Shown here piece by piece: positions 1 to 7,722 of a DNA stretch of 32,691 bases. The notes under the pieces were generated by a model that saw nothing but the letters and a program-made list of their open reading frames with translations, was not told the DNA's origin and made no database searches. Position 1 is the stretch's first letter. Each line of letters starts with the position of its first letter. The translations under genes and the position numbers were made by a program. This DNA comes from CAZAFD01 sp964484785 (GTDB lineage: Bacteria; Pseudomonadota; Alphaproteobacteria; Rickettsiales; UBA1997). The DNA lies in NCBI GenBank assembly GCA_964484785.1, contig CAZAFD010000007.1, forward strand, positions 1 to 32,691, in the 5' to 3' direction.

Positions 1-716
1 TCCTTGAAAAAAATTGTATTAAGATTGTTTGGTTCTTTAACATCAAATTGTTGAATGTTACCGTTTATCAATTTTATATAGTGACCACCTAATATACCGT
101 ACTGAGCATAAACTAGCTTATTTAGATTCTGGCCCTTTTTCGGATTTGCTTGAATAAAAATCATTAAGGATTCTAAAGTATTATTAGTCTTTTCTTTGGT
201 GTATAATACTATATCGCTAACTTTTGTGAAATTGTCATTATGGAGTAACACGTTAATAACATTGTCTTTCATCTTATGTTTTATTGTGGCTAGTTGTTTT
301 TTTGACCAAGCTATTAAGAAACACGAAATATATAAACTTACTACACAGCATATAATACCTAAAAAAATAGCTGGTTGTATAATTTGTCTTTTTGTTAATC
401 CTGCGTTTTGTAAAATTGTAATCTCGTTTGTCTGCATCATGTGTCTGTAAGCTATGCTTATTGAGGCGAGTAGACTAAGCGGAATTATTAATAATAAGAG
501 ATCCGGCAGTATGAGAAAGAGCACATGTATAAAGGTGCTAGCATCTAAGCCATAATCTGTTATATAGTCTAAAAAACTTATAGATCTTGTGGCCCATATG
601 ATTCCCGTGATAATAAATATTGATAGGAAAAATGGTTTTAATATATTACTTAATAAGTATTTTTTATAGATTAACAACAGTACGTTACTTGTTTTTTTTA
701 TTATAAAAGATAGCAT
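1..716 (-). CDS. lptF: LptF/LptG-family LPS export permease, N-terminal part (cut by window edge)
   Basis: Inner-membrane permease of the LptBFG ABC transporter, which extracts LPS and passes it to the periplasmic bridge. Translating the reverse strand from the ATG at 716 gives about 238 codons with no stop, running off the left edge. Visible are a first membrane segment (FFLSIFIITGIIWATRSISF), a second one rich in Leu/Ile (HVLFLILPDLLLLIIPLSLL), the short loop with RHMMQTNEITILQNAGLTK, and a third segment (LGIICCVVSLYISCFLIAW) leading into the periplasmic domain. The N-terminal order fits LptF or LptG; LptF is preferred because of the 'GIIWATRSISFLD' region, but the paralogue is not settled. 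A TATAAT sits only 5 bases before the ATG on this strand, so the message may be nearly leaderless. The start codon lies 23 bases from that of the divergent ileS fragment, so there is little room for regulation. lpxA and lpxI in the same window support an LPS pathway. Confidence 0.82.
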   Translation of the reverse strand, partial: MLSFIIKKTSNVLLLIYKKYLLSNILKPFFLSIFIITGIIWATRSISFLDYITDYGLDASTFIHVLFLILPDLLLLIIPLSLLASISIAYRHMMQTNEITILQNAGLTKRQIIQPAIFLGIICCVVSLYISCFLIAWSKKQLATIKHKMKDNVINVLLHNDNFTKVSDIVLYTKEKTNNTLESLMIFIQANPKKGQNLNKLVYAQYGILGGHYIKLINGNIQQFDVKEPNNLNTIFFK

Positions 717-739
717 AATAAATTATATTTTGTAAGTAA

Positions 740-1543
740 ATGATGATGATACAAAAGTCAAACCCTATAAAATCAGTGCATTTGTTAGATTTTCCAAAAA
801 TGAAAGGCTTTGAAGCCGATATGGATTTAATTAATAGGATAGACAAGGTAAAAGCCTTATGTAGTGCTGCGCTTTTCATTCGGGATAAACATAACTTAAG
901 AGTTCGTTTGCCTTTGAACAAGCTTACTATAATATCAGAGGAAGTGGATGATATTAAGGAGTTTGAGTCAATTATATTGGAAGAATTGAATGTCAAGGAA
1001 CTAGAGTATAATACTGATTTTGATGTAAAAACAACCAAGAAATTAAATTTAAATTTGCAAAAGTTAGGTGTTGTTTTTGGTACTAAAATGCCGCAGATTA
1101 TTAAGGCATCTAAAACAAATGATTGGTCTATTTCTTCAGAACAGAAATTACAAATAGCAGGTGTCCTTATAGATCCAGATCTATATACAATAGAGCTAGA
1201 GCCTTTAGATAAGAATTATTCTATGGTGGTTACCGGATATAATTTAGTTGTTGAGCTTGATACTCAACTTAATGACTCATTAATTAATGAAGGCATAGCA
1301 AGAGACGTAGTACGATTAGTCCAACAAAGTAGAAAGGACGCCAATCTAGATGTTTCGGATAGAATAGATTTGACATTAATTTGTGAAGATGAAGCTCTTA
1401 AAAAAGCTATAATTTCTAATGCAGGATATATACAAGAACAAACACTTGCGGAAACTTTGTCTAGTGAAACAAGAGAGAGTAAGTTTTTGTTTGACAGTAA
1501 AGTTGGGGATTCTAATATCAAGATAGGGATCAGTGTGATCTAA
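740..1543 (+). pseudogene. ileS: Detached C-terminal fragment of isoleucyl-tRNA synthetase
   Basis: The 267 residues match the last quarter of an eukaryote-type (about 1000-1100 residue) IleRS. They hold the SVHLLDFP segment that opens the post-anticodon-domain region, the CSAALFIRDKHNLRVRLPLN helix-strand, and the C-terminal domain with INEGIARDVVRLVQQSRKDA. The Rossmann catalytic domain (HIGH and KMSKS), the editing domain and most of the anticodon-binding domain are absent. An in-frame TAA lies immediately before the ATG, and the upstream DNA is lptF on the opposite strand, so this is not a frameshifted full gene. No Shine-Dalgarno sequence is visible. The frame is open throughout and ends one base before tRNA-Arg. 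It may be a relic left by a rearrangement whose full copy or other half lies elsewhere, or an expressed half of a split enzyme. The homology is confident; calling it a pseudogene is an inference. Confidence 0.75.
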
Positions 1544-1544
1544 A

Positions 1545-1621
1545 GCACTTGTAGCTTAATTGGATAGAGCACCTGTCTACGAAACAGGCGGTTGGGGGTT
1601 CGATTCCCCCCGAGTGCGCCA
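1545..1621 (+). tRNA. tRNA-Arg(ACG)
   Basis: The 77-base cloverleaf has acceptor GCACTTG pairing with CGAGTGC (one G-U), discriminator G and an encoded CCA. The anticodon loop CTACGAA reads ACG, which becomes ICG after TadA editing. The T arm is GGGGG-TTCGATT-CCCCC. It starts one base after the ileS fragment stop. Confidence 0.96.
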
Positions 1622-1656
1622 GCTTCGGCATTTAAACCTATATATTGTACTAAAAA

Positions 1657-1770
1657 TTAAAATTTATCTAATATCCTTCTTATAAAATTTATTGCTGATA
1701 CTAGTGTAAAAATAGTGAGACCAATACCAATGCACAAATGTCGTGCTATTATAAAGAATATATCTGCCAT
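1657..1770 (-). CDS. Possible 37-residue membrane peptide downstream of nifJ
   Basis: A small ORF starts with an ATG five bases after the nifJ stop on the same strand. It has one predicted membrane helix (about residues 4-28, Ile/Leu/Phe/Gly-rich, with Arg10 and His11) and a basic end (FIRRILDKF). There is no good Shine-Dalgarno sequence right before the start; a GGAG lies about 25 bases upstream, inside nifJ. The close spacing would allow translational coupling with nifJ. No family is recognised. Hydrophobic chance ORFs are common in AT-rich DNA, so this is tentative. Confidence 0.3.
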   Translation of the reverse strand: MADIFFIIARHLCIGIGLTIFTLVSAINFIRRILDKF

Positions 1771-1775
1771 ATTAA

Positions 1776-4700
1776 TTAACTTAAAAAATTCTCCGATATT
1801 AATTTATATTTTTGCCATTTACATAATGTAGACTTTTTTAAATCCTCTAATATTTTTTCATAAAAATCTGGATTATTTTTCTTTACCAACAGAAATCTGT
1901 TTTCTCTAGATAAGAAATCCTCCAGTTTTTGGATGTTAGGTTCTTTGCAATCTAATTGCAAAGGATTTTTCCCTTTTTCTACAAGACCGGGATTATACCT
2001 ATATAACAGCCACATGCCACTTTCTACAGCTTTCTTTTGTTGTTCAAAACTGTTTTCTAGTTTTATTCCATGAGATAGACATGAACCATAGGCTATTATT
2101 ATTGAGGGTCCATTATATTCTCCAGCCTCCTTTAAAGCCTGTAGAGCTTGTTGTGGATTGGCTCTTATTGCTATTTGCGCCACATAAACATTATTGTAAG
2201 TCATGGCCATCCAACCAAGATCTTTTTTAAATGTTCGTTTGCCTTCTGTGGCAAATTTAGCTACAGCACCCAGCGGTGTAGCCTTTGAAGCCTGACCGCC
2301 AGTATTGGAGTAGACCTCGGTATCCATTACTAAAATATTTACATTTTTTCCGCTTGCAAGGACATGATCTAGCCCACCATATCCAATATCGTACGCCCAA
2401 CCATCTCCACCTATAATCCATACCGATTTTGGAAGAAGATTATCAGCCAGGTAATATAACCTTTTGGCTTCTTTTTTATTTAATTGTTTTAGTTTTTCTT
2501 TTAGAATTGCGAGTCTAGCTCTTTGCTCTTTGATATCGACATCATTTATCTTGGTTAAACCATCTATTAAATTCTTAACCAGGGTGCTGTCTAGATCTTC
2601 GGTTAAAGAGGTTAACAAATTTAATGTCTGTGTTCTTTGATCTTCAAGTGATATTTGCATTCCTAATCCAAACTCTGCATTATCCTCAAATAAAGAATTT
2701 GACCAAGCTGGTCCCTGGCCGCAAGAATTTTTAGACCATGGTGTAGTAGGTAGATTACCGCCATAAATTGATGAACATCCGGTGGCATTCGCTACTATCA
2801 TTCTATCGCCAAATAGCTTTGTTAATAATGATAAATATGGAGTTTCTCCGCAGCCCGCACAGGCGCCAGAGTATTTGAATAGAGATTCTTTAAATTGAAT
2901 GTTTTTGATATTACTTACATCATGCACTTCTTCAGGCTTGATTTTATCAAAAAACTTCTTATTGATTAAATCCTCTGCAATTACCTTTTCTTTGATTTCC
3001 ATATGTATAGCTTGCACTGGGCAGGCTATAGCACAGATGCTGCAGCCAGTACAATCTTCAGGAGAGATTTGTATTGTATACATATTAGAATCGGTTCTAT
3101 CTCCCATGAGTTTTACTACTTTGAAACATGGTGGCATATTGGTAAGCTCCTCCTTAGAATAGAATTTGGCTTCTAAACAAGAGTGTGGGCAGCTAAGAAT
3201 ACATCTACCACATTGTATACATTTGTTTTGATCCCAAACAGCAATTTTTTCTGCTATGTTTCGTTTTTCATATTTTGATGTATCACTAGGAAAGGTTCCA
3301 TCTATAGGCATTTCGGATACCTTAATCTCTTCTCCATTGTGTGATATAAGTTTTGCTGTAACATTTTTTACAAATTCAGGGGCATCTTTTGGAATTTTGT
3401 GCTCCAGTTGTAATTTACTTGTAATTTGATCTGTGTATTCGACCTTATATAAATAATCTAAGGCCTTATCTACTGCCTGAATATTGTTATCTATAATATC
3501 TTGTCCTTTCTTACTATATGTTTTGACAATAGAGTTTTTAATCTCTTGTATAGCCTTGTCTGTATCAATTATTTCAGTTAGCTTAAAGAAGCAGGTTTGC
3601 ATAATTGTGTTAATCTTACTTCCCATATTAGTTTGGTCAGCTACCTCATAGGCATCTATAATGTAAAAATGTAATTTTTTATTAATGATAGTTTCTTGGA
3701 CTACTCTAGGTAAGTGATTCCAAACTTCTTCTTTAGAATAGTGCGTATTTAATAAAAATGTTCCACCTGTTTTTATTCTTTTTAAGATGTCTATTTTAAA
3801 TAAAAAACTAAACTGATGACAAGCTATAAAATCAGCTTGTTGGATTAAATATGGTGAATTAATTGGTTTTTTACCGAATCTTAGATGTGATTCAGTAATT
3901 GAGCCTGATTTTTTTGAATCATACACAAAGTAGGCTTGTCCATAGTTACCTGCTTGGTTACATATAATTTTGACACTGTTTTTATTTGCTCCAACCGTAC
4001 CATCGCTACCTAATCCAAAAAATATAGCTTCTCTAATATTGTCTTTATTTATAATAAAGTTTTCATCATAAACCAAACTATTGTTTGTTACATCGTCAAT
4101 AATTCCTACAGTAAAATGGTTTTTAGGTTCCTGTGCTTCTAAATTATCAAAAATGGCTTTTACCATGGCTGGGGTAAATTCTTTTGAAGATAATCCATAT
4201 CTACCACCGACTACTGAAATATTTTCTATTTTATTCTCATGTAGTGCTCCTAAAACATCTAGATACAATGGTTCTCCTATAGAACCACATTCTTTTGTCC
4301 TATCTAGTACTGCTATTTTTTGAACTGTTTTTGGTAAAACTTTTATAAAATGTTTTACAAGAAATGGCCTATACAATTTTACCTGTATTACCCCAAGTTT
4401 TTTATTTGGTAGGCTCTCAATAGTTTCTTTTACTGTTTGTGTGCCAGAACCCATAATAACTATAATTTTTTCGGCTTCTGGATGACCAAAATATTCAAAT
4501 AAATCGTATTTTCTTCCCGTGGCTTCGGCAAACTTATTAAAATATTTTTCTAGTATTTTATCAAGATTTGAATAGTATTTATTAGTCGTTTCCCTTCCTT
4601 GAAAATACACATCTGGATTTTGAGCTGTACCTCTGATAAATGGTTTTTCAGGGTTTAATGCTCTTTCTCTATGCTCTGCTATAAATCTTTCATCAATAAG

Positions 4701-5279
4701 TTCTTTTATTATAGTGTCGCTTATTAAATTAATCTTATTAATTTCATGGGATGTTCTAAAACCGTCAAAGAAATGTATGAAGGGTATTTTAGCCTCTAAT
4801 GTAGCAGCATGCGCAATTAGAGCTGTATCTTGTGCTTCTTGTACAGAGGCACTGCATATCATTGCAAAGCCTGTTTGGCGTACAGCCATAACATCTTGAT
4901 GATCTCCAAATATCGATAGAGCTTGAGCAGCTAGACTTCTTGCTGCTACATGTATTACACAAGGACTCATTTCACCGGCTATTTTATATAAATTCGGTAT
5001 CATCAATAATAATCCCTGGGAACATGTAAAACTACTTGCTAGTGAACCAGTTTGTAATGCACCATGTAGAGCCCCAGCAACTCCCGCTTCGCTTTGCATT
5101 TCTACTACCTTTGGTTTATTACCAAAGATATTTGTTTCTTTATTCGAACTGAGTTGGTCAACTAATTCTCCCATCGGTGATGACGGTGTTATTGGATATA
5201 TTGCAAAAATATCGCTGACTTTATAGGCTATTCTTGCAGTAGCCTCATTTCCATCTAATGGAAGTTGCTGATTTTCCAT
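1776..5279 (-). CDS. nifJ: Pyruvate:ferredoxin (flavodoxin) oxidoreductase, full-length single-chain type
   Basis: Oxidises pyruvate with CoA to acetyl-CoA and CO2 and reduces ferredoxin or flavodoxin (EC 1.2.7.1) in the cytoplasm. The 1167 residues match the usual length of about 1170-1200. Domain I carries YPITPSSPMGELVD (residues about 28-41) and the pyruvate-site region AARSLAAQALSIFGDH. An 8-Cys ferredoxin-like domain follows, with CIQCGRCILSCP (about 683-700) and CTGCSICAIACP (about 740-760). The proximal cluster starts with GACAGCGETPY (about 805), has a further Cys in ATGCSSIYGG, and its last Cys is in YGSCLSHG (about 1066). The TPP site is GGDGWAYDIGYGG (about 953) with DTEVYSNTGGQASKATP. 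All cofactor residues appear intact, so it should be active. It lies downstream of tkt on the same strand but is separated by 297 bases with its own promoter candidate and hairpins. Rickettsiales normally use pyruvate dehydrogenase, so this enzyme is unusual here. Confidence 0.97.
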   Translation of the reverse strand: MENQQLPLDGNEATARIAYKVSDIFAIYPITPSSPMGELVDQLSSNKETNIFGNKPKVVEMQSEAGVAGALHGALQTGSLASSFTCSQGLLLMIPNLYKIAGEMSPCVIHVAARSLAAQALSIFGDHQDVMAVRQTGFAMICSASVQEAQDTALIAHAATLEAKIPFIHFFDGFRTSHEINKINLISDTIIKELIDERFIAEHRERALNPEKPFIRGTAQNPDVYFQGRETTNKYYSNLDKILEKYFNKFAEATGRKYDLFEYFGHPEAEKIIVIMGSGTQTVKETIESLPNKKLGVIQVKLYRPFLVKHFIKVLPKTVQKIAVLDRTKECGSIGEPLYLDVLGALHENKIENISVVGGRYGLSSKEFTPAMVKAIFDNLEAQEPKNHFTVGIIDDVTNNSLVYDENFIINKDNIREAIFFGLGSDGTVGANKNSVKIICNQAGNYGQAYFVYDSKKSGSITESHLRFGKKPINSPYLIQQADFIACHQFSFLFKIDILKRIKTGGTFLLNTHYSKEEVWNHLPRVVQETIINKKLHFYIIDAYEVADQTNMGSKINTIMQTCFFKLTEIIDTDKAIQEIKNSIVKTYSKKGQDIIDNNIQAVDKALDYLYKVEYTDQITSKLQLEHKIPKDAPEFVKNVTAKLISHNGEEIKVSEMPIDGTFPSDTSKYEKRNIAEKIAVWDQNKCIQCGRCILSCPHSCLEAKFYSKEELTNMPPCFKVVKLMGDRTDSNMYTIQISPEDCTGCSICAIACPVQAIHMEIKEKVIAEDLINKKFFDKIKPEEVHDVSNIKNIQFKESLFKYSGACAGCGETPYLSLLTKLFGDRMIVANATGCSSIYGGNLPTTPWSKNSCGQGPAWSNSLFEDNAEFGLGMQISLEDQRTQTLNLLTSLTEDLDSTLVKNLIDGLTKINDVDIKEQRARLAILKEKLKQLNKKEAKRLYYLADNLLPKSVWIIGGDGWAYDIGYGGLDHVLASGKNVNILVMDTEVYSNTGGQASKATPLGAVAKFATEGKRTFKKDLGWMAMTYNNVYVAQIAIRANPQQALQALKEAGEYNGPSIIIAYGSCLSHGIKLENSFEQQKKAVESGMWLLYRYNPGLVEKGKNPLQLDCKEPNIQKLEDFLSRENRFLLVKKNNPDFYEKILEDLKKSTLCKWQKYKLISENFLS

Positions 5280-5301
5280 GAGTAATATGTCTTAATTTTT
5301 G

Positions 5302-5327
5302 TCCTATAGAACTATTAGCCTATAGGA
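5302..5327 (-). promoter_or_regulatory. Hairpin in the nifJ leader
   Basis: TCCTATAG (5302-5309) and CTATAGGA (5320-5327) pair perfectly around a 10-base loop. The hairpin ends about 22 bases before the nifJ ATG. Its AGGA is the nearest Shine-Dalgarno-like sequence, so the hairpin could modulate translation. The function is inferred. Confidence 0.4.
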
Positions 5328-5454
5328 GGAATTTTAAATAATCAATGATGAAGTTCTGACAGTGGTAAAATACAACTATAGGTATAAGTCATACAAAGGA
5401 AATCTTTTAAAAATTTAGTTTTTTTCTTACTTTTTTACTTGCTATTTAGAATTG

Positions 5455-5483
5455 TTTCGGCTAATAATTGATGCTAGCCGAAA
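5455..5483 (-). promoter_or_regulatory. 9-bp hairpin upstream of nifJ
   Basis: TTTCGGCTA (5455-5463) pairs with TAGCCGAAA (5475-5483) around an 11-base loop. There is no T run on either side. It could be a tkt 3' processing hairpin or part of a long nifJ leader. Confidence 0.4.
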
Positions 5484-5491
5484 ACTGGCCA

Positions 5492-5567
5492 TGCAATTAG
5501 AGATAGTAAAATCTAGATAAAACTCCTGTCAAATTTTCTGTTTTTTTAAAATCTACCTCTAATTGCA
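5492..5567 (-). promoter_or_regulatory. Promoter candidate enclosed by an 11-bp inverted repeat
   Basis: TGCAATTAGAG (5492-5502) and CTCTAATTGCA (5557-5567) are perfect complements. Between them on the minus strand is TTGACA (5527-5532), followed after 18 bases by TACTAT (5503-5508) or after 17 by TTACTA. One arm lies upstream of the -35 and the other just after the -10, where the transcript would start. This layout suits paired operators for a dimeric regulator, or alternatively a structured transcript from tkt. Part of one arm (CAATTAGAGATA) recurs in the carD leader. Confidence 0.5.
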
Positions 5568-5576
5568 ACAAGCTCA

Positions 5577-7559
5577 TTATTTTGTTTTACTTAAGTGTTC
5601 TAGTATTTTTTTACTAATATTTTCAGATGTTAATCCAAAATATTTGTATGCATTTTTTTCTGAGGCTGATATACCAAAACTTTGATCTGGAATTCCAAAA
5701 AATAAACCGTCTTTGCCTATATATTTATACCAGGACATAGCAGATCCAGCTTCTATAGCTATACAAAGCTTATCTTTTGGTAATATTTTATTTTTATATT
5801 CCTGACTTTGGCGATCAAATATTTCTAAACAAGGGGCTGAAATAACAGTAGCATTGATACCATCTTTATTTAGTAAATCTTTAGTATCTAATGCTAAACT
5901 AACTTCACTACCACTCGCAATTAGTACCACGTCAGGGTTTTTATCTGATACTATAATATAGGCGCCTAATTTTACATTATTTTGTTCTGATTTATTAGGT
6001 ATAAATGGTACGGCTTGCCTAGAAAGCACCATAGCTGATGGTGTCTGGGTGTTTTCTAAGGCTATTGAGTAGCAGTCTATAGTTTCTTGTAAGTCCGCAG
6101 GTCTGAATACATTTAAATTTGGTATAGATCTTAAGCTAGCTAGGTGTTCTACTGGTTGGTGAGTTGGCCCATCTTCTCCGAGTCCTATAGAATCATGAGT
6201 AAGTATATATAATACCTGCAATCTCATTAAAGCAGATAATCTTATACTTGGTTTTTGATAGTCTGAGAAACAAAAAAATGTGCCAGCATATGGTATGGCA
6301 CCCTTATGTAAGGCCATGCCATTCATTATTCCGGCCATAGCATGTTCTCTAATGCCATAATTTATATACCGGCCACTATAGTTTTCAGCATTCATGATAT
6401 CTGTAGTCTGGGTTTTTGTTAAAACTGATCCAGTTAGATCTGCGCTTCCACCAATTAGAATATCTATGCTATTTGTTATATTTTCTAAAACCCTGTATGA
6501 AGATTTTCTTGTAGCTTCCCTAGGCTGCTCTTGCAATATTAGTTTTTTAAATGATTCTAGTTTTTCTGACCAATCGTTTGGTAGTCCATTCTTTATCGTT
6601 CTACAAAAATCTTCGAATTTTTCAGATTTTTCTAAATTATTTTTCCAATTCTGATAGGTTACTAAGTTTCTATTTGATGTTTCTCTCCAGAATTTTAAGA
6701 CATCGTCTGGTACCTCAAATGTATTATAATTAATGCCTAACTTTTCTTTTGTTTTTAATAAATTCTCGTCTTTAATTGGTGAGCCATGACACTTACTGGT
6801 ATTTTCCAATGGAGAACCATAACCAATTTTAGTTTTAAAATTTATAAATACAGGTTTATCAGAAATTTGAGCCTCTTGTAAAGCCCTTCTTATAGAATCA
6901 AAATTATGTCCATCGGCTTCTATATATTGAAAATCTATAGATTCCATACGTAATTTCATATCTTCGTTTCTGGTGATAGATGTTGGGCCATCAATTGTAA
7001 TTTCATTATTATCCCAGAGAACAATTAGATTTTTCAACTTTAATGTGCCGGCTAAGGATAGTGCTTCGTAACTAATACCTTCCATTAAACAACCATCTCC
7101 AACAACACAATAGGTCTTATGATTAACAAGATCTTTTCCAAATCTAGCCTTGAGATGTGCTTCTGTTATAGCCATTCCTACAGCGTTAGCTATGCCCTGA
7201 CCTAAGGGCCCAGTAGTTGTTTCTACGCCCATTAGGTGTCCGTATTCTGGATGTCCGGCTGTTTTACTACCTAGATGTCTAAAATTTTTAATTTCATCTA
7301 TGGTGCAATCTTCAAAACCTGTTAAGTATAATAGGCTATATAATAACATAGAACCGTGTCCTGCCGATAAAACAAACCTATCTCTGTCTGCCCATTTAGG
7401 CTTGGAAGGAATAAATTTAAGAAACTCGCTAAATAATACCGTAGCAACATCTGCAAAACCCAGAGGCATACCGGGATGCCCAGAATTAGCTTTGGCTATA
7501 GCATCTAGAGCCAAAGCTCTAATAGCGTTCGACATCAATTCAAGTTTATTTGTGCTCAT
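5577..7559 (-). CDS. tkt: Transketolase
   Basis: Transfers two-carbon units between sugar phosphates in the non-oxidative pentose phosphate pathway, using TPP and Mg2+ (EC 2.2.1.1), in the cytoplasm. The 660 residues match the family length. Visible are the N-terminal substrate-site segment AKANSGHPGMPLG, GHGSMLLYSLLYL, the TPP/Mg motif GDGCLMEGISYEAL extended to WDNN (about residues 152-185), the central domain with GEDGPTHQPVEHLASLR (about 460), and the C-terminal domain with a DQSFGISA segment. The ATG start follows a TATAAT at 7570-7575. A strong terminator of the upstream gene (7687-7717) isolates it, so it is transcribed separately. In a reduced genome it would mainly supply ribose 5-phosphate and erythrose 4-phosphate from glycolytic intermediates. 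Confidence 0.98.
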   Translation of the reverse strand: MSTNKLELMSNAIRALALDAIAKANSGHPGMPLGFADVATVLFSEFLKFIPSKPKWADRDRFVLSAGHGSMLLYSLLYLTGFEDCTIDEIKNFRHLGSKTAGHPEYGHLMGVETTTGPLGQGIANAVGMAITEAHLKARFGKDLVNHKTYCVVGDGCLMEGISYEALSLAGTLKLKNLIVLWDNNEITIDGPTSITRNEDMKLRMESIDFQYIEADGHNFDSIRRALQEAQISDKPVFINFKTKIGYGSPLENTSKCHGSPIKDENLLKTKEKLGINYNTFEVPDDVLKFWRETSNRNLVTYQNWKNNLEKSEKFEDFCRTIKNGLPNDWSEKLESFKKLILQEQPREATRKSSYRVLENITNSIDILIGGSADLTGSVLTKTQTTDIMNAENYSGRYINYGIREHAMAGIMNGMALHKGAIPYAGTFFCFSDYQKPSIRLSALMRLQVLYILTHDSIGLGEDGPTHQPVEHLASLRSIPNLNVFRPADLQETIDCYSIALENTQTPSAMVLSRQAVPFIPNKSEQNNVKLGAYIIVSDKNPDVVLIASGSEVSLALDTKDLLNKDGINATVISAPCLEIFDRQSQEYKNKILPKDKLCIAIEAGSAMSWYKYIGKDGLFFGIPDQSFGISASEKNAYKYFGLTSENISKKILEHLSKTK

Positions 7560-7569
7560 TAGATGATTA

Positions 7570-7593
7570 ATTATAGTTGTTGTTCGAGAACAA
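7570..7593 (-). promoter_or_regulatory. tkt -10 element with adjoining dyad
   Basis: On the minus strand TATAAT (7570-7575) lies ten bases before the tkt start codon. Just upstream is TTGTTC-GA-GAACAA (7580-7593), a dyad with two 6-bp arms that falls in the promoter spacer. No good -35 is visible at 16-18 bases, which fits an activator- or repressor-controlled promoter. The regulator is unknown. Confidence 0.4.
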
Positions 7594-7686
7594 AATTTAA
7601 TATTTTGAATTATATTTTCAATATAAGTCTGATTTTATTTTGAAGATCTAAATTTTTTATATAGTATTGTACAAATTGATTGGTTT

Positions 7687-7717
7687 TAAAAAAATAATGG
7701 GCTAAAGCCCATTATTT
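7687..7717 (-). terminator. Rho-independent terminator of the 7723-8616 gene
   Basis: GCCCATTATTT (7707-7717) and AAATAATGGGC (7692-7702) pair perfectly over 11 bp with a 4-base loop. On the minus strand the stem ends in a run of T. It starts six bases after the stop codon of the upstream gene. Confidence 0.9.
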
Positions 7718-7722
7718 CTATT

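Larger units (their letters stand above)
5280..5576 (-). promoter_or_regulatory. Hairpin-rich nifJ control region between tkt and nifJ
   Basis: This 297-base gap holds no convincing gene. Read on the minus strand from tkt to nifJ it contains an 11-bp inverted repeat enclosing a promoter candidate (5492-5567), a 9-bp hairpin (5455-5483) and an 8-bp hairpin close to the nifJ start (5302-5327). A second weak promoter-like stretch (TATACC/TATAGT on the minus strand) lies around 5378-5390. None of the hairpins is followed by a clean T run, so no ordinary tkt terminator is seen. Confidence 0.55.

Noticed and set aside
196..450. Plus-strand frame of 84 codons in the first 500 bases
   Set aside because: It is antisense to the LptF-like frame, which explains the region better.
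741..750. ATGATGATGAT repeat at the start of the IleRS fragment
   Set aside because: It is too short for a repeat feature; the three Met codons only make the exact start uncertain.
685..1038. 117-codon reading frame on the minus strand
   Set aside because: It lies opposite the IleRS fragment and its low-complexity Ser/Ile-rich product has no independent support.
5320..5335. CCTCC on the nifJ mRNA strand, like an anti-Shine-Dalgarno
   Set aside because: It is part of the 8-bp hairpin and a single short match is not evidence of ribosome pairing.
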